Part shown: in pieces, positions 1 to 6,786 of the stretch
How positions within the stretch are numbered: the first letter of the stretch is position 1
How the letters are laid out: every line of letters begins with the position of its first letter
Origin: Lactobacillus kalixensis DSM 16043
Lineage (GTDB): Bacteria > Bacillota > Bacilli > Lactobacillales > Lactobacillaceae
Assembly: GCF_001434335.1 (NCBI RefSeq)
Contig: NZ_AZFM01000015.1
Location: 1-47,894 of the forward strand
Length of the DNA stretch: 47,894 nt
Direction: 5' to 3'
Notes under the pieces: generated by a model
The model's database searches: none
What the model was told of the DNA's origin: nothing
What the model saw: only the letters and a program-made list of their open reading frames with translations
Position numbers and translations under genes: made by a program

Positions 1-333
1 GGAACAAAAGGCGATGTTACGCCTGAGATGCAACAGTTTTTCGACCTGGAACTTGGCAATCTTAGTCAAAAAAATGATTATGCCATGCAGTTGCAGGAAT
101 CGATGATTGATTTTTCTAAAGATCCGGAGAGGGTGAAACAAATGATGACATTTGAAGACAAGCTTGAAGATGTACGATATGCAGACAGCGTTAAGAGATT
201 GAAGAGTACTATCGTTATGCTTAAAGATTTAGGCATTAGCAATGAAAATATCAGGTCCAGGATGCATCAAGAATACAGTGATGTTTTATCCGACGAAGAA
301 ATCGATGAATACTTAGCTGTTTTAGATAAGTAG
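1..333 (+). CDS. Rpn-family PD-(D/E)XK nuclease, C-terminal part (5' end outside window)
   Basis: The reading frame is open from base 1 (first residues GTKGDVTPEM) and ends at TAG 331-333, so only the last 110 residues are present. The start aligns with the region after the nuclease core of the intact Rpn protein at 3797-4627 (GTKGKITTDLQDFLNLM there, GDVTPEMQQFFDLELGN here). Rpn proteins (recombination-promoting nuclease / putative transposase) are PD-(D/E)XK DNA endonucleases with a helical C-terminal domain; the catalytic core lies upstream of the window. Within the fragment, GGAGAGGG at 126-133 precedes ATG 142, a possible intragenic start giving a 63-residue C-terminal product (see separate entry). 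A terminator hairpin follows at 369. The family assignment rests on similarity to the paralog in this window and is good; activity cannot be judged. Confidence 0.75.
   Translation, partial: GTKGDVTPEMQQFFDLELGNLSQKNDYAMQLQESMIDFSKDPERVKQMMTFEDKLEDVRYADSVKRLKSTIVMLKDLGISNENIRSRMHQEYSDVLSDEEIDEYLAVLDK
142..333 (+). other. Possible intragenic start for a small Rpn C-terminal product
   Basis: In the frame of the partial rpn gene, GGAGAGGG (126-133) sits 8 nt before ATG 142 (MMTFEDKLED...), which would give 63 residues. The equivalent region of the 3797-4627 gene also has a good Shine-Dalgarno before an in-frame Met. In E. coli, Rpn genes are reported to encode a small C-terminal protein (RpnS) from within the long gene that restrains the nuclease. 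That this site is used here is inference. Confidence 0.35.
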
Positions 334-368
334 TACTAGATTATTAAAGTTAAATAGTCCTCTAGATG

Positions 369-394
369 CACATCTTTTTAAGATGTGTTTTTTC
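369..394 (+). terminator. Intrinsic terminator after rpn fragment
   Basis: The 8-bp stem CACATCTT/AAGATGTG (369-376, 380-387) has a 3-nt loop and is followed by a T-rich tract. It ends the partial rpn gene. It also covers the ATG at 383, which argues against that ATG being the start of the next gene. Confidence 0.85.
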
Positions 395-478
395 TTATTA
401 ACTAATGTTTGCCTTTATTGGAGAAAGCCTGTAGAATTAGTATTGATTCTGTATTTTTATACAAAGGAGTGCCCTAAA

Positions 479-919
479 TTGACTGAAGAAGAAAAAAACA
501 CCAATCAAAAGGTCGAAGAAGAAGAAAAAGACGAAGAAAAGTCAGAATTTACTGTAGAAATGCCTGAAGCCAACCGTGTTGTCATGGAACCTGAAGTATT
601 TAAGGAACAACCTGACTACCTTAAGGTGTTCGCTAACTTCTACATTGCTCAATTCGACCAAGATGACCTGGAAATCATCAACCTTTACGACAATAGCCAC
701 AATATGGTTGATATTAATAAGTACTTACTTAACAATATTCACTTCCCTCGTAAGACCTTGGTTGCTCATGCTCTTCAATACCATGACTACAACTTCAAGG
801 CTATTCTTGATGAAATTGCTAAGGATGAAGATATCGATCCAACTACTATGAATACTTACGAAGATTGGGATTCATGGTACGAAAGACGTCGTAACAAGAT
901 CCAAAATTCTTTATCATAA
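479..919 (+). CDS. Small acidic conserved protein of unknown function
   Basis: 146 residues from a TTG start at 479, chosen because AAAGGAG (463-469) lies at ideal distance while the longer in-frame ATG at 383 is inside the terminator of the previous gene and has no ribosome binding site. Residues 1-25 are a charged Glu/Lys tract, likely disordered. The remainder is a soluble alpha-helical-looking domain rich in aromatic and acidic residues (DWDSWYERRR near the C-terminus). There is no signal peptide, membrane segment or recognisable catalytic motif. Codon use (many two-fold optimal codons such as AAC, TAC, GAC) suggests good expression. It stands alone between two terminators (369 and 931). 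I do not recognise the family and assign no function. Confidence 0.8.
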   Translation: MTEEEKNTNQKVEEEEKDEEKSEFTVEMPEANRVVMEPEVFKEQPDYLKVFANFYIAQFDQDDLEIINLYDNSHNMVDINKYLLNNIHFPRKTLVAHALQYHDYNFKAILDEIAKDEDIDPTTMNTYEDWDSWYERRRNKIQNSLS

Positions 920-930
920 TACTTGATTTC

Positions 931-960
931 AAAAAGCGGTCCAATTGGGTCGCTTTTTTT
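931..960 (+). terminator. Intrinsic terminator
   Basis: The stem AAAAGCGGTCC/GGGTCGCTTTT closes on an AATT loop (with G.T pairs) and runs into seven T residues. It ends the 479-919 gene. Confidence 0.85.
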
Positions 961-1014
961 GATTATTAGGACTTGATTCCTAACTCCAAATAGACGAAAA
1001 TATTATTGTTTATA

Positions 1015-1039
1015 GAATGTCGATTGGCATTCTTTTTTT
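1015..1039 (+). terminator. Terminator-like hairpin in the kup leader
   Basis: GAATG(TC)...(GG)CATTC folds into a 7-bp stem with a GATT loop, followed by seven T residues, only 42 nt before the kup ATG. It is either the tail of an upstream transcript or an attenuator in the kup leader. No competing antiterminator helix or known riboswitch core was seen in the roughly 120-nt gap. Confidence 0.55.
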
Positions 1040-1081
1040 ATTAATAGATAGGAAAAATATTTTTCTTAAGGAAGTACTAGA

Positions 1082-3097
1082 ATGACACAAAAATTGAAAA
1101 ATAGAACATCCGCAGCAGGCTTGTTAATAGCCATTGGGATTGTCTACGGTGATATTGGTACTAGCCCTCTATATGTAATGAAATCAATCGTTGCTGGTAA
1201 CGGCGGAATTGGTAATGTGAGCCGCGATTTTATCATCGGTTCTATTTCATTAGTATTGTGGACTGTGACACTGCTAACAACCTTGCAAACTGTTATCATC
1301 GCCTTGCGGGCAACCAACCACGGTGAAGGTGGTATCTTTGCTCTTTATGCTTTGATCAGAAAGCGGGCAAAATGGCTGGTCCTACCTGCCCTAATTGGTG
1401 GGGCTGCGATCTTAGCCGATGGTACCTTGACGCCAGCAGTTACTGTTACAACAGCAATTGAAGGACTGAAAGGCATGGAATTCGGTAAGGGTAACGTTCC
1501 TGTTAATACACAAACAGAAGTAATTATTATTACAGTAATAATTTTGCTGTTCCTGTTTGCAATTCAACGCATGGGGACCAGTATCATCGGTAAGGCTTTT
1601 GGACCAATCATGTTTATCTGGTTTACCTTCTTAGGTGTAATTGGCTTAATTAACATGAGCGGTGACTGGTCAATTTTGCAAGCAATTAATCCATACTATG
1701 CTTTTAAGTTATTGGTTAGCCCATACAACAAGCAAGGGATCTTTATTTTAGGTTCAATCTTCCTTGCTACTACTGGTGCCGAAGCACTTTATTCAGATGT
1801 CGGTCACGTTGGTAAGAGTAACATTGTTGGTTCTTGGCCATACGTTTTCGTATGTTTAGCTCTTAACTACTTTGGTCAAGGTGTTTGGATTTTACAAAAT
1901 CCTAACTTCCATACGACTGGTGACTTCAACCCATTCTTTGAAATCATTCCAAACGATATCCGTTTGGCAGCCGTTGTTTTAGCAACAATTGCTGCCGTCA
2001 TTGCTTCACAAGCTTTGATCACAGGTTCCTTTACTTTAGTTGCTGAAGCTAGTGGTCTTAAGTTCTTACCTAGAATGAACATTCACTATCCTTCAACTGA
2101 AAAAGGTCAAATTTACATCCCTGCCATCAACAAAATGCTCTGTATTGCAACTATTGCTTTGGTTTTATTCTTCCAAACTTCAGCTCATATGGAAGCAGCA
2201 TATGGTTTGTCCATCACAATTTCAATGCTGATGACAACTATCATGCTTTATGAATGGCTCAGAAGTAGAAGTATCGCTTATCCTTGGTGCTTGATCTTCT
2301 TAGTATTCTTTGGTTTCTTGAATGTAATGTTCTTACTTTCAAGTTTGAGCAAGTTTACTCACGGTGGTTATGTATCATTAATCATCACTGGCTTCATCTT
2401 AGGTATTATGTACGTTTGGTTCTACGGTAATAAGATTCGTGATAAACGTGAAGCACGAAACGCTTATGTTCGTCTTGATGAATACACTGACATGCTTACT
2501 AATTTGAGTCACGATGAAGACTACCCAACTTACGCAACCAACTTGGTTTATATGGCTAAAGTTAAATACAATAAGTTCATCAAACGTGAAGTTCTGTATT
2601 CAATTCTAGACAAGCGACCTAAGCGTGCTAAAGCATATTGGTTCGTAACCGTTAACGTTACTAATGAACCATATACTGCAGAATACGCAGTTAATACTTA
2701 TGGTACTAAGAACGTGATTAACGTTCAGCTCTATCTTGGATTCAAGAAGCAAACTAGCGTGAATGTCTACATCAGACAGATCGTTCATGACTTGATCAAG
2801 GATGGAACAATTGAGCCACAACCACAAGAATACACAACCACACCAGGTCGTAACGTTGGTGACTTCTCATTCGTTATTGTTAACGATGTAATTAGTCCAC
2901 AAACACAATTGGTCGGTTGGGAGAAGTGGATGGTCGAAGCCAGAGTTGGTCTTCAGAACTTATCTTCAAACCCAGCTTCTTGGTTCGGTCTTGAATATGC
3001 CGATACGGTGGTTGAACGAGTTCCGCTTATCTTAGGTCAGGTAAACCCAGCTTATATTAAGCGAGTTGCTCCGAAGGACTATTCTAATTTGAAATAA
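1082..3097 (+). CDS. kup: KUP/HAK/KT-family potassium uptake protein
   Basis: 671 residues. An ATG start with AAGGAAG at 1068-1074. The protein is a K+ (probably K+/H+ symport) transporter of the cytoplasmic membrane. The N-terminus carries the family signature GIVYGDIGTSPLYV, followed by about 12 hydrophobic segments between residues 15 and 460, including the conserved NHGEGGIFALYAL and LADGTLTPAVTV motifs. The last 200 residues are a hydrophilic cytoplasmic domain, as usual for the family. Length matches bacterial Kup (about 620-690). The gene is monocistronic: a terminator-like hairpin lies in its leader (1015-1039) and an intrinsic terminator follows at 3107. K+ import systems in Firmicutes are often controlled by c-di-AMP, but I see no ydaO-type riboswitch here. 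Confidence 0.96.
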   Translation: MTQKLKNRTSAAGLLIAIGIVYGDIGTSPLYVMKSIVAGNGGIGNVSRDFIIGSISLVLWTVTLLTTLQTVIIALRATNHGEGGIFALYALIRKRAKWLVLPALIGGAAILADGTLTPAVTVTTAIEGLKGMEFGKGNVPVNTQTEVIIITVIILLFLFAIQRMGTSIIGKAFGPIMFIWFTFLGVIGLINMSGDWSILQAINPYYAFKLLVSPYNKQGIFILGSIFLATTGAEALYSDVGHVGKSNIVGSWPYVFVCLALNYFGQGVWILQNPNFHTTGDFNPFFEIIPNDIRLAAVVLATIAAVIASQALITGSFTLVAEASGLKFLPRMNIHYPSTEKGQIYIPAINKMLCIATIALVLFFQTSAHMEAAYGLSITISMLMTTIMLYEWLRSRSIAYPWCLIFLVFFGFLNVMFLLSSLSKFTHGGYVSLIITGFILGIMYVWFYGNKIRDKREARNAYVRLDEYTDMLTNLSHDEDYPTYATNLVYMAKVKYNKFIKREVLYSILDKRPKRAKAYWFVTVNVTNEPYTAEYAVNTYGTKNVINVQLYLGFKKQTSVNVYIRQIVHDLIKDGTIEPQPQEYTTTPGRNVGDFSFVIVNDVISPQTQLVGWEKWMVEARVGLQNLSSNPASWFGLEYADTVVERVPLILGQVNPAYIKRVAPKDYSNLK

Positions 3098-3106
3098 CTA
3101 TTTAAG

Positions 3107-3135
3107 GCTGGATCGTAATGATCCGGTCTTTTTTT
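3107..3135 (+). terminator. Intrinsic terminator of kup
   Basis: The stem GCTGGATC/GATCCGGT (two G.U pairs) with a GTAAT loop is followed by TCTTTTTTT. Confidence 0.8.
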
Positions 3136-3168
3136 GTGCAAAAAAATAAGGTCCACATCTTGTGAATC

Positions 3169-3417
3169 TTACTTAGTCTCGGCAAACCATTTTTTTAAAT
3201 CTGCATCTTTGATATCTGGGTATTCTTGTTTTATGAAAGTGAAGGCGACATCTTCTGCAATATTATTCATTTTAGTCATAGAGATCAATTTTTTGATGTT
3301 TTCAATTCTAGTCATTTTTAGGCCTTTTTTAAAGCCTTCTTCCCTAGCTCTATCAATTTTTTCTTGAATGAACACACTTCTTTGTGGCCATTCTGTTACA
3401 TTTTTGAATTTTTCCAT
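3169..3417 (-). CDS. Stand-alone Rpn C-terminal domain (RpnS-like), 82 residues
   Basis: From ATG 3417 the protein is 82 residues (MEKFKNVTEWPQRS...). The start is chosen because AAGGAG (3430-3425) lies 7 nt upstream; a longer in-frame start at 3438 lies upstream of that site and has none. It aligns without gaps to the C-terminal domain of the intact Rpn protein from its internal Met (TMENVGKTKDWRQRS) through a KIDRAREEG-like helix, then diverges more (KWFAETK end). No PD-(D/E)XK core is present. It may be a decayed rpn copy in which the nuclease part was deleted, or a functional stand-alone partner like the small RpnS proteins reported to block Rpn nucleases in E. coli. The intact reading frame and own ribosome binding site favour expression; the role is inference. 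Confidence 0.6.
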   Translation of the reverse strand: MEKFKNVTEWPQRSVFIQEKIDRAREEGFKKGLKMTRIENIKKLISMTKMNNIAEDVAFTFIKQEYPDIKDADLKKWFAETK

Positions 3418-3467
3418 CTTTTGTCTCCTTGATTGCAATTAGAACTTTGTTGTGTCGGAAGTGTTTT

Positions 3468-3665
3468 TTATTTGGTTTCGGCAATAATGTGACTTAATTC
3501 TTCTTTAGAGAAATCATCACTATAAAATGTCATCAACTTACTTAGCACATCTGCTTCACTATTGCCATCTAAGCGAAGCATCTTAATTGATTTCTTAACA
3601 TACTCAAGTCTAGTCTTCTTGATACCTTCTTCTCTTGCTTCATCAATTTTGTACTGAATTGACAT
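3468..3665 (-). CDS. Stand-alone Rpn C-terminal domain (RpnS-like), 65 residues
   Basis: 65 residues from ATG 3665 (MSIQYKIDEAREEG...), nearly identical to the last 69 residues of the Rpn protein at 3797-4627 (shared ends such as DDFSKEELSHI and ETK). The start is supported by GGAGG at 3679-3675, 9 nt upstream, exactly the arrangement inside the intact gene. Upstream, the frame continues through remnants of the nuclease part but meets a stop (TGA 3731-3729), so only the C-terminal domain can be made. This is either a pseudogene tail or a small stand-alone antitoxin-like protein. Confidence 0.55.
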   Translation of the reverse strand: MSIQYKIDEAREEGIKKTRLEYVKKSIKMLRLDGNSEADVLSKLMTFYSDDFSKEELSHIIAETK

Positions 3666-3740
3666 ACTTCTCTGCCTCCAACCTTCGGTTTTTCCAACAT
3701 TTTTAGTTAAGTATATTATGGCAAATTTTCAATTGAAATG
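3666..3740 (-). pseudogene. Decayed nuclease portion of a duplicated rpn gene
   Basis: Read in the frame of the 3468-3665 ORF, this segment gives HFN-stop-KFAIIYL joined directly to KNVGKTEGWRQRS. The intact paralog reads HFNGKSAIIYLNS, then about 38 further residues, then ENVGKTKDWRQRS. The copy therefore carries an in-frame internal deletion of roughly 38 codons and a Gly-to-stop change (GGA to TGA). Everything further upstream is missing and replaced by the terminator of the intact gene (3749-3777). Confidence 0.8.
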
Positions 3741-3748
3741 CTCGTAAG

Positions 3749-3777
3749 AAAAAAGAGCCACTTTGTAGCGGCTCTTT
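3749..3777 (-). terminator. Intrinsic terminator of intact rpn gene
   Basis: The 8-bp stem AAAGAGCC/GGCTCTTT with a 10-nt loop is followed on the minus strand by a T run. It separates the intact gene from the two truncated copies. Confidence 0.85.
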
Positions 3778-3796
3778 GTGTGATGAAAGGTAGTTA

Positions 3797-4006
3797 TTAT
3801 TTTGTTTCAGTGATAATATGACTTAATTCTTCTTTAGAAAAATCATCACCATAAAATGCTAGTGACTTATTCAGAATAACTGAATCATTGTTGCCATCTA
3901 AACGAAGCACTCTAATTAATTTTTTAATATCCTCAAGTCTAGTCTTTTCACTGCCTTGTTTGATACCTGCTTCTTTCGCGGCATCAATCTTGTACTGAAT
4001 TGACAT
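3797..4006 (-). other. Possible intragenic small ORF inside rpn
   Basis: In frame inside the rpn gene, GGAGG (4020-4016) lies 9 nt before ATG 4006, which would give a 69-residue protein beginning MSIQYKIDAA. The same GGAGG-N9-ATG is preserved in the truncated copy at 3665. This matches the gene-within-gene arrangement described for E. coli Rpn proteins; use of the site is inferred from the Shine-Dalgarno alone. Confidence 0.45.
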
Positions 4007-4627
4007 ACTTCTCTGCCTCCAATCTTTTGTCTTTCCAACATTTTCCATTGTTTCTTGAATCTGCCTAATTGCTTTCCCATTAGACACTGGTTTATCTTCC
4101 ATCAAGTTTAGGAAGTCCTGAAGATCAGTCGTGATCTTTCCCTTTGTACCTTGGGAATTTAAATATATTATGGCAGATTTTCCGTTGAAATGCGCTCTTT
4201 TTGATTCAACTACCGAATTTTTTATCGTGTATCGACGTAAATTTTCATCGAATGGATCAGAGGCAAAGATAAAAATCACATATGTACGCCTTAATTCATC
4301 ATAATTTTCACCTTTGTACAATGCCTTCTGTACTAGTCTTGAAGAATAAAACTCTGCTCGCTCATCACGAAACGGCTGACTCTTCACCTGCATCTCAAGG
4401 TTGTACTGCACGCCCTTATCGTCTTTGGCCAAAATATCCATAATCGTTGGCTTCTCAATATCAAGCGGCCAAATTCTCTTTTGAGGATATGCATCAATCA
4501 CCTTGAACTTTTTATCAGGGAAGAGACTGTCCAAGAACACCTGGCAATTTACCTTATCTTCCATCACGTTCTGAAACATGTAATCATCCATGATATCAGA
4601 ACCCTTAACCGTATGATTGTTAGTCAT
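3797..4627 (-). CDS. Rpn-family recombination-promoting nuclease / putative transposase
   Basis: 276 residues, full length for the family. The ATG at 4627 has AAGGAGG 6 nt upstream. The N-terminal PD-(D/E)XK core shows the family opening VKGSDIMDDYMFQNVM, the acidic residue in PTIMDILAKDD (about residue 64) and the ExQ motif NLEMQVKSQPF (about residue 80), then FYSSRLVQKALYKG and YVIFIFASDPF. The C-terminal part (from about residue 195) is a charged helical domain. E. coli RpnA-E are Ca2+-stimulated DNA endonucleases that promote RecA-independent recombination and have been linked to phage defence with a small intragenic inhibitor. Downstream on the same strand lie two shortened copies of the C-terminal domain. 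The promoter region carries a 45-bp block also found before tag (4664-4708 versus 19757-19801). Confidence 0.9.
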   Translation of the reverse strand: MTNNHTVKGSDIMDDYMFQNVMEDKVNCQVFLDSLFPDKKFKVIDAYPQKRIWPLDIEKPTIMDILAKDDKGVQYNLEMQVKSQPFRDERAEFYSSRLVQKALYKGENYDELRRTYVIFIFASDPFDENLRRYTIKNSVVESKRAHFNGKSAIIYLNSQGTKGKITTDLQDFLNLMEDKPVSNGKAIRQIQETMENVGKTKDWRQRSMSIQYKIDAAKEAGIKQGSEKTRLEDIKKLIRVLRLDGNNDSVILNKSLAFYGDDFSKEELSHIITETK

Positions 4628-4663
4628 AGGTTGCCTCCTTTTTAACGATTTAGAGAAGCGAAT

Positions 4664-4708
4664 ACCCCTCTATAGTTAAATACGCAAAAAAGGGCGATTT
4701 TTACTTAA
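4664..4708 (-). promoter_or_regulatory. 45-bp promoter-like block shared with tag
   Basis: Read on the minus strand, this block matches the 45 bp at 19757-19801 (plus strand) at about 38 of 45 positions. It has a common core CCCTTTTTTGCGWATTTAAY followed by TATAGAGGGGT. In both cases exactly 36 nt separate the block from the start codon. TATAGA resembles a -10 hexamer, but no TTGACA-like -35 lies 17 bp upstream, which suggests a special sigma factor or a bound regulator. Confidence 0.6.
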
Positions 4709-4721
4709 AAATTTTGCCAAA

Positions 4722-4754
4722 ATAAAAAAATCAAACCACTTTCGCAGTTTGATT
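4722..4754 (-). terminator. Intrinsic terminator of pepO
   Basis: AATCAAAC/GTTTGATT stem (4729-4736, 4747-4754), then a T-rich tract on the minus strand. Confidence 0.85.
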
Positions 4755-4774
4755 CTTTATCTATATATTCTTTA

Positions 4775-6721
4775 TTACCAAATAACTACACGCTTGTCAG
4801 GGTCAAGCCACATACCATCTTCAGGCTTTACATCAAATGCCTTATAGAATTCTTCCTGACATTGTGATTGTACATTGGCACGTTCTGGACCAGGTGCATG
4901 AACGTCTACAGAAACTTGCGTCTTAATTGATTCAGGCAATTGCTTATTAGCCCAAACTCGTGCAAAGTTTTCGAAGACTTCCTTCATATCGCCGTTTTCA
5001 CCCTTATTAGCTTCAACAGCTGCTGTCAATCCACCTTGGTCGGCGATGTTTTCTGACACAATTTGCTTACCATTCAAAGTAACTGGGCCGTATTGAATAC
5101 CATCAAACAAGTCAATTTCAGCTTGAGTACGTTTCTTGAATTCTTCAAAGTCTTGATCAGTCCACCAGTCCTTAAGGTTACCAAATTCATCAAACTTAGC
5201 GCCGTTGTTGTCGAATGCGTGAGAAATTTCGTGAGCAATAACAACCCCAATACCACCGTAGTTCAAACTACGTGATTGCTTCAAGTCGTAGAATGGCTTT
5301 TGTAAAATTGCAGCTGGGAAGGTGATGTCGTTACGTTGTGGATCGTAGCAAGCATTTACCAAGTTACCTGGCATAAGCCATACGGTGCGATCAACCGGCT
5401 TAGTCAATTTTTCCAAATTGTAATTCAACTTTTCGCAAGCGATTTTTGCAGCATTTTCGTACAAGCTAGCATTTTCGTCAATACTCAAACGGTTGTAAAT
5501 TTCTTCAATCTTGTCAGGATAACCAATCTTTAAGATCAAAGCACGCAATTTAACAATCGCCTTCTTCTTGGTCTCTTCAGAAAGCCAGCTGTTGTCGTTG
5601 ATTCTTTGTTCATAAACATCGATCATCTTATGAATCATGTCTTCAACGTCATCCTTAGCATCTTTCCCGAAATAAGTTTGACCGTAGTAAACACCAACCA
5701 CCTCAGAGAAGATACCATTAGCAATTCTATAAGCTTGCTTAGTACCAGTTGCTAATTGAGGTTGACCTGATAAAGCTTGACTGAATGGGAATGCTGCTTC
5801 ACGGAATTCTTGTGACAAGAAGCTTGCTACAGAATTGATGAACTTAGCTACCATCCAAGACTTGATTTCTTCAAAATTATCAGCATTCAATAATTCTTCT
5901 ACATGATCTAAGAAGCGAGGCTCAGTAACAATAATTTTATCTGGTTTATCTTTGCCAAAGACTTCGTTTAAGAACTTGTCGATATCCAAACTCTTGAATT
6001 TATCTTCAAAGTCATTAAGTGAGGTTGGGTTATACATTGCTGGGTAATCTGCCCATTCTTCAGATGACTTAACAACTTCAGAAAGCTTCTTATCAAATTC
6101 CAAAGCTTTTTCAGTATAATTTTGTGCATCTTGCTCACTTACACCAGCCATAGTCAAAAGCTTTACTGTTTGATCATGGTAGACTTTAAGCAACTCCTTA
6201 GCTGCAGGTGTCTTATAAGTAGTAGTATCTGGCAAGATAGTTCCAGCACCACCAAATTGTAAAACATTCACCTTAGTATTCTTCATATCTGCATCAACAT
6301 CGAAGCTAATTGGTAAAACATAATCTGATTTGAATAATTCGGCGAATTTTTCATTTAACTCAGAAAAGTTCTCTAAGTTAGTTATCTTCTTCAAATCTTC
6401 TTGAATTGGTGCAGCGCCTTCTTCATTTCTCTTATCAAAGTTATTAGCAATCTTGTATAATGCAACAGCTTTTTCAAAGTTAGGCACACTTGGTAAATCC
6501 TTCTTACCATCGCTAAAGTCAGCGAAATCTTGCATCAATTCTTTTTCAATATTTACGTCAATGCTATCAAAACTGGCAATTCTAGAACGATCAGAAGGGA
6601 TTTCAGTTTTTTCTAACCATTCTGAGTTAACGGCAAGATAAAGGTTGTCTTGTGGACGAGCATTAAGGTTAGGTTTAGTAATATCGCCTGCTCCACCACG
6701 AACAGAGAGTGTATTCTTCAT
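4775..6721 (-). CDS. pepO: M13-family neutral endopeptidase PepO
   Basis: 648 residues, normal for lactococcal and lactobacillal PepO. It is a cytoplasmic zinc endopeptidase that cleaves medium-sized oligopeptides, part of the casein/peptide breakdown system of lactic acid bacteria. The zinc motif HEISH is at residues 497-501 with the third ligand E557 in SENIADQGGL; the M13 motifs VNACYDP (substrate binding region) and the C-terminal CQEEFYKAF and ML-type W end are present. The N-terminal DNLYLAVNSEWL matches the M13_N domain. No signal peptide, so it is intracellular. It lies 65 nt downstream of the MFS gene on the same strand with no obvious terminator between, so co-transcription is possible; a strong terminator follows. 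Confidence 0.96.
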   Translation of the reverse strand: MKNTLSVRGGAGDITKPNLNARPQDNLYLAVNSEWLEKTEIPSDRSRIASFDSIDVNIEKELMQDFADFSDGKKDLPSVPNFEKAVALYKIANNFDKRNEEGAAPIQEDLKKITNLENFSELNEKFAELFKSDYVLPISFDVDADMKNTKVNVLQFGGAGTILPDTTTYKTPAAKELLKVYHDQTVKLLTMAGVSEQDAQNYTEKALEFDKKLSEVVKSSEEWADYPAMYNPTSLNDFEDKFKSLDIDKFLNEVFGKDKPDKIIVTEPRFLDHVEELLNADNFEEIKSWMVAKFINSVASFLSQEFREAAFPFSQALSGQPQLATGTKQAYRIANGIFSEVVGVYYGQTYFGKDAKDDVEDMIHKMIDVYEQRINDNSWLSEETKKKAIVKLRALILKIGYPDKIEEIYNRLSIDENASLYENAAKIACEKLNYNLEKLTKPVDRTVWLMPGNLVNACYDPQRNDITFPAAILQKPFYDLKQSRSLNYGGIGVVIAHEISHAFDNNGAKFDEFGNLKDWWTDQDFEEFKKRTQAEIDLFDGIQYGPVTLNGKQIVSENIADQGGLTAAVEANKGENGDMKEVFENFARVWANKQLPESIKTQVSVDVHAPGPERANVQSQCQEEFYKAFDVKPEDGMWLDPDKRVVIW

Positions 6722-6786
6722 TCAAAAATCCTCTTTTCTACAGAAATTAAATCAATAGTAATTATATCATTTTTTTATAATTCAGC

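Noticed and set aside
383..478. ATG start giving a 178-residue protein for the 479-919 gene
   Set aside because: The ATG is inside a terminator hairpin and lacks a ribosome binding site; TTG at 479 has AAAGGAG at good distance.
960..1081. c-di-AMP (ydaO) riboswitch before kup
   Set aside because: The leader is about 120 nt and none of the conserved pairings were recognised.
1082..3097. Short antisense ORFs within kup and within pepO, nrdD and others
   Set aside because: They overlap well-supported genes, lack ribosome binding sites and show no protein-like composition.
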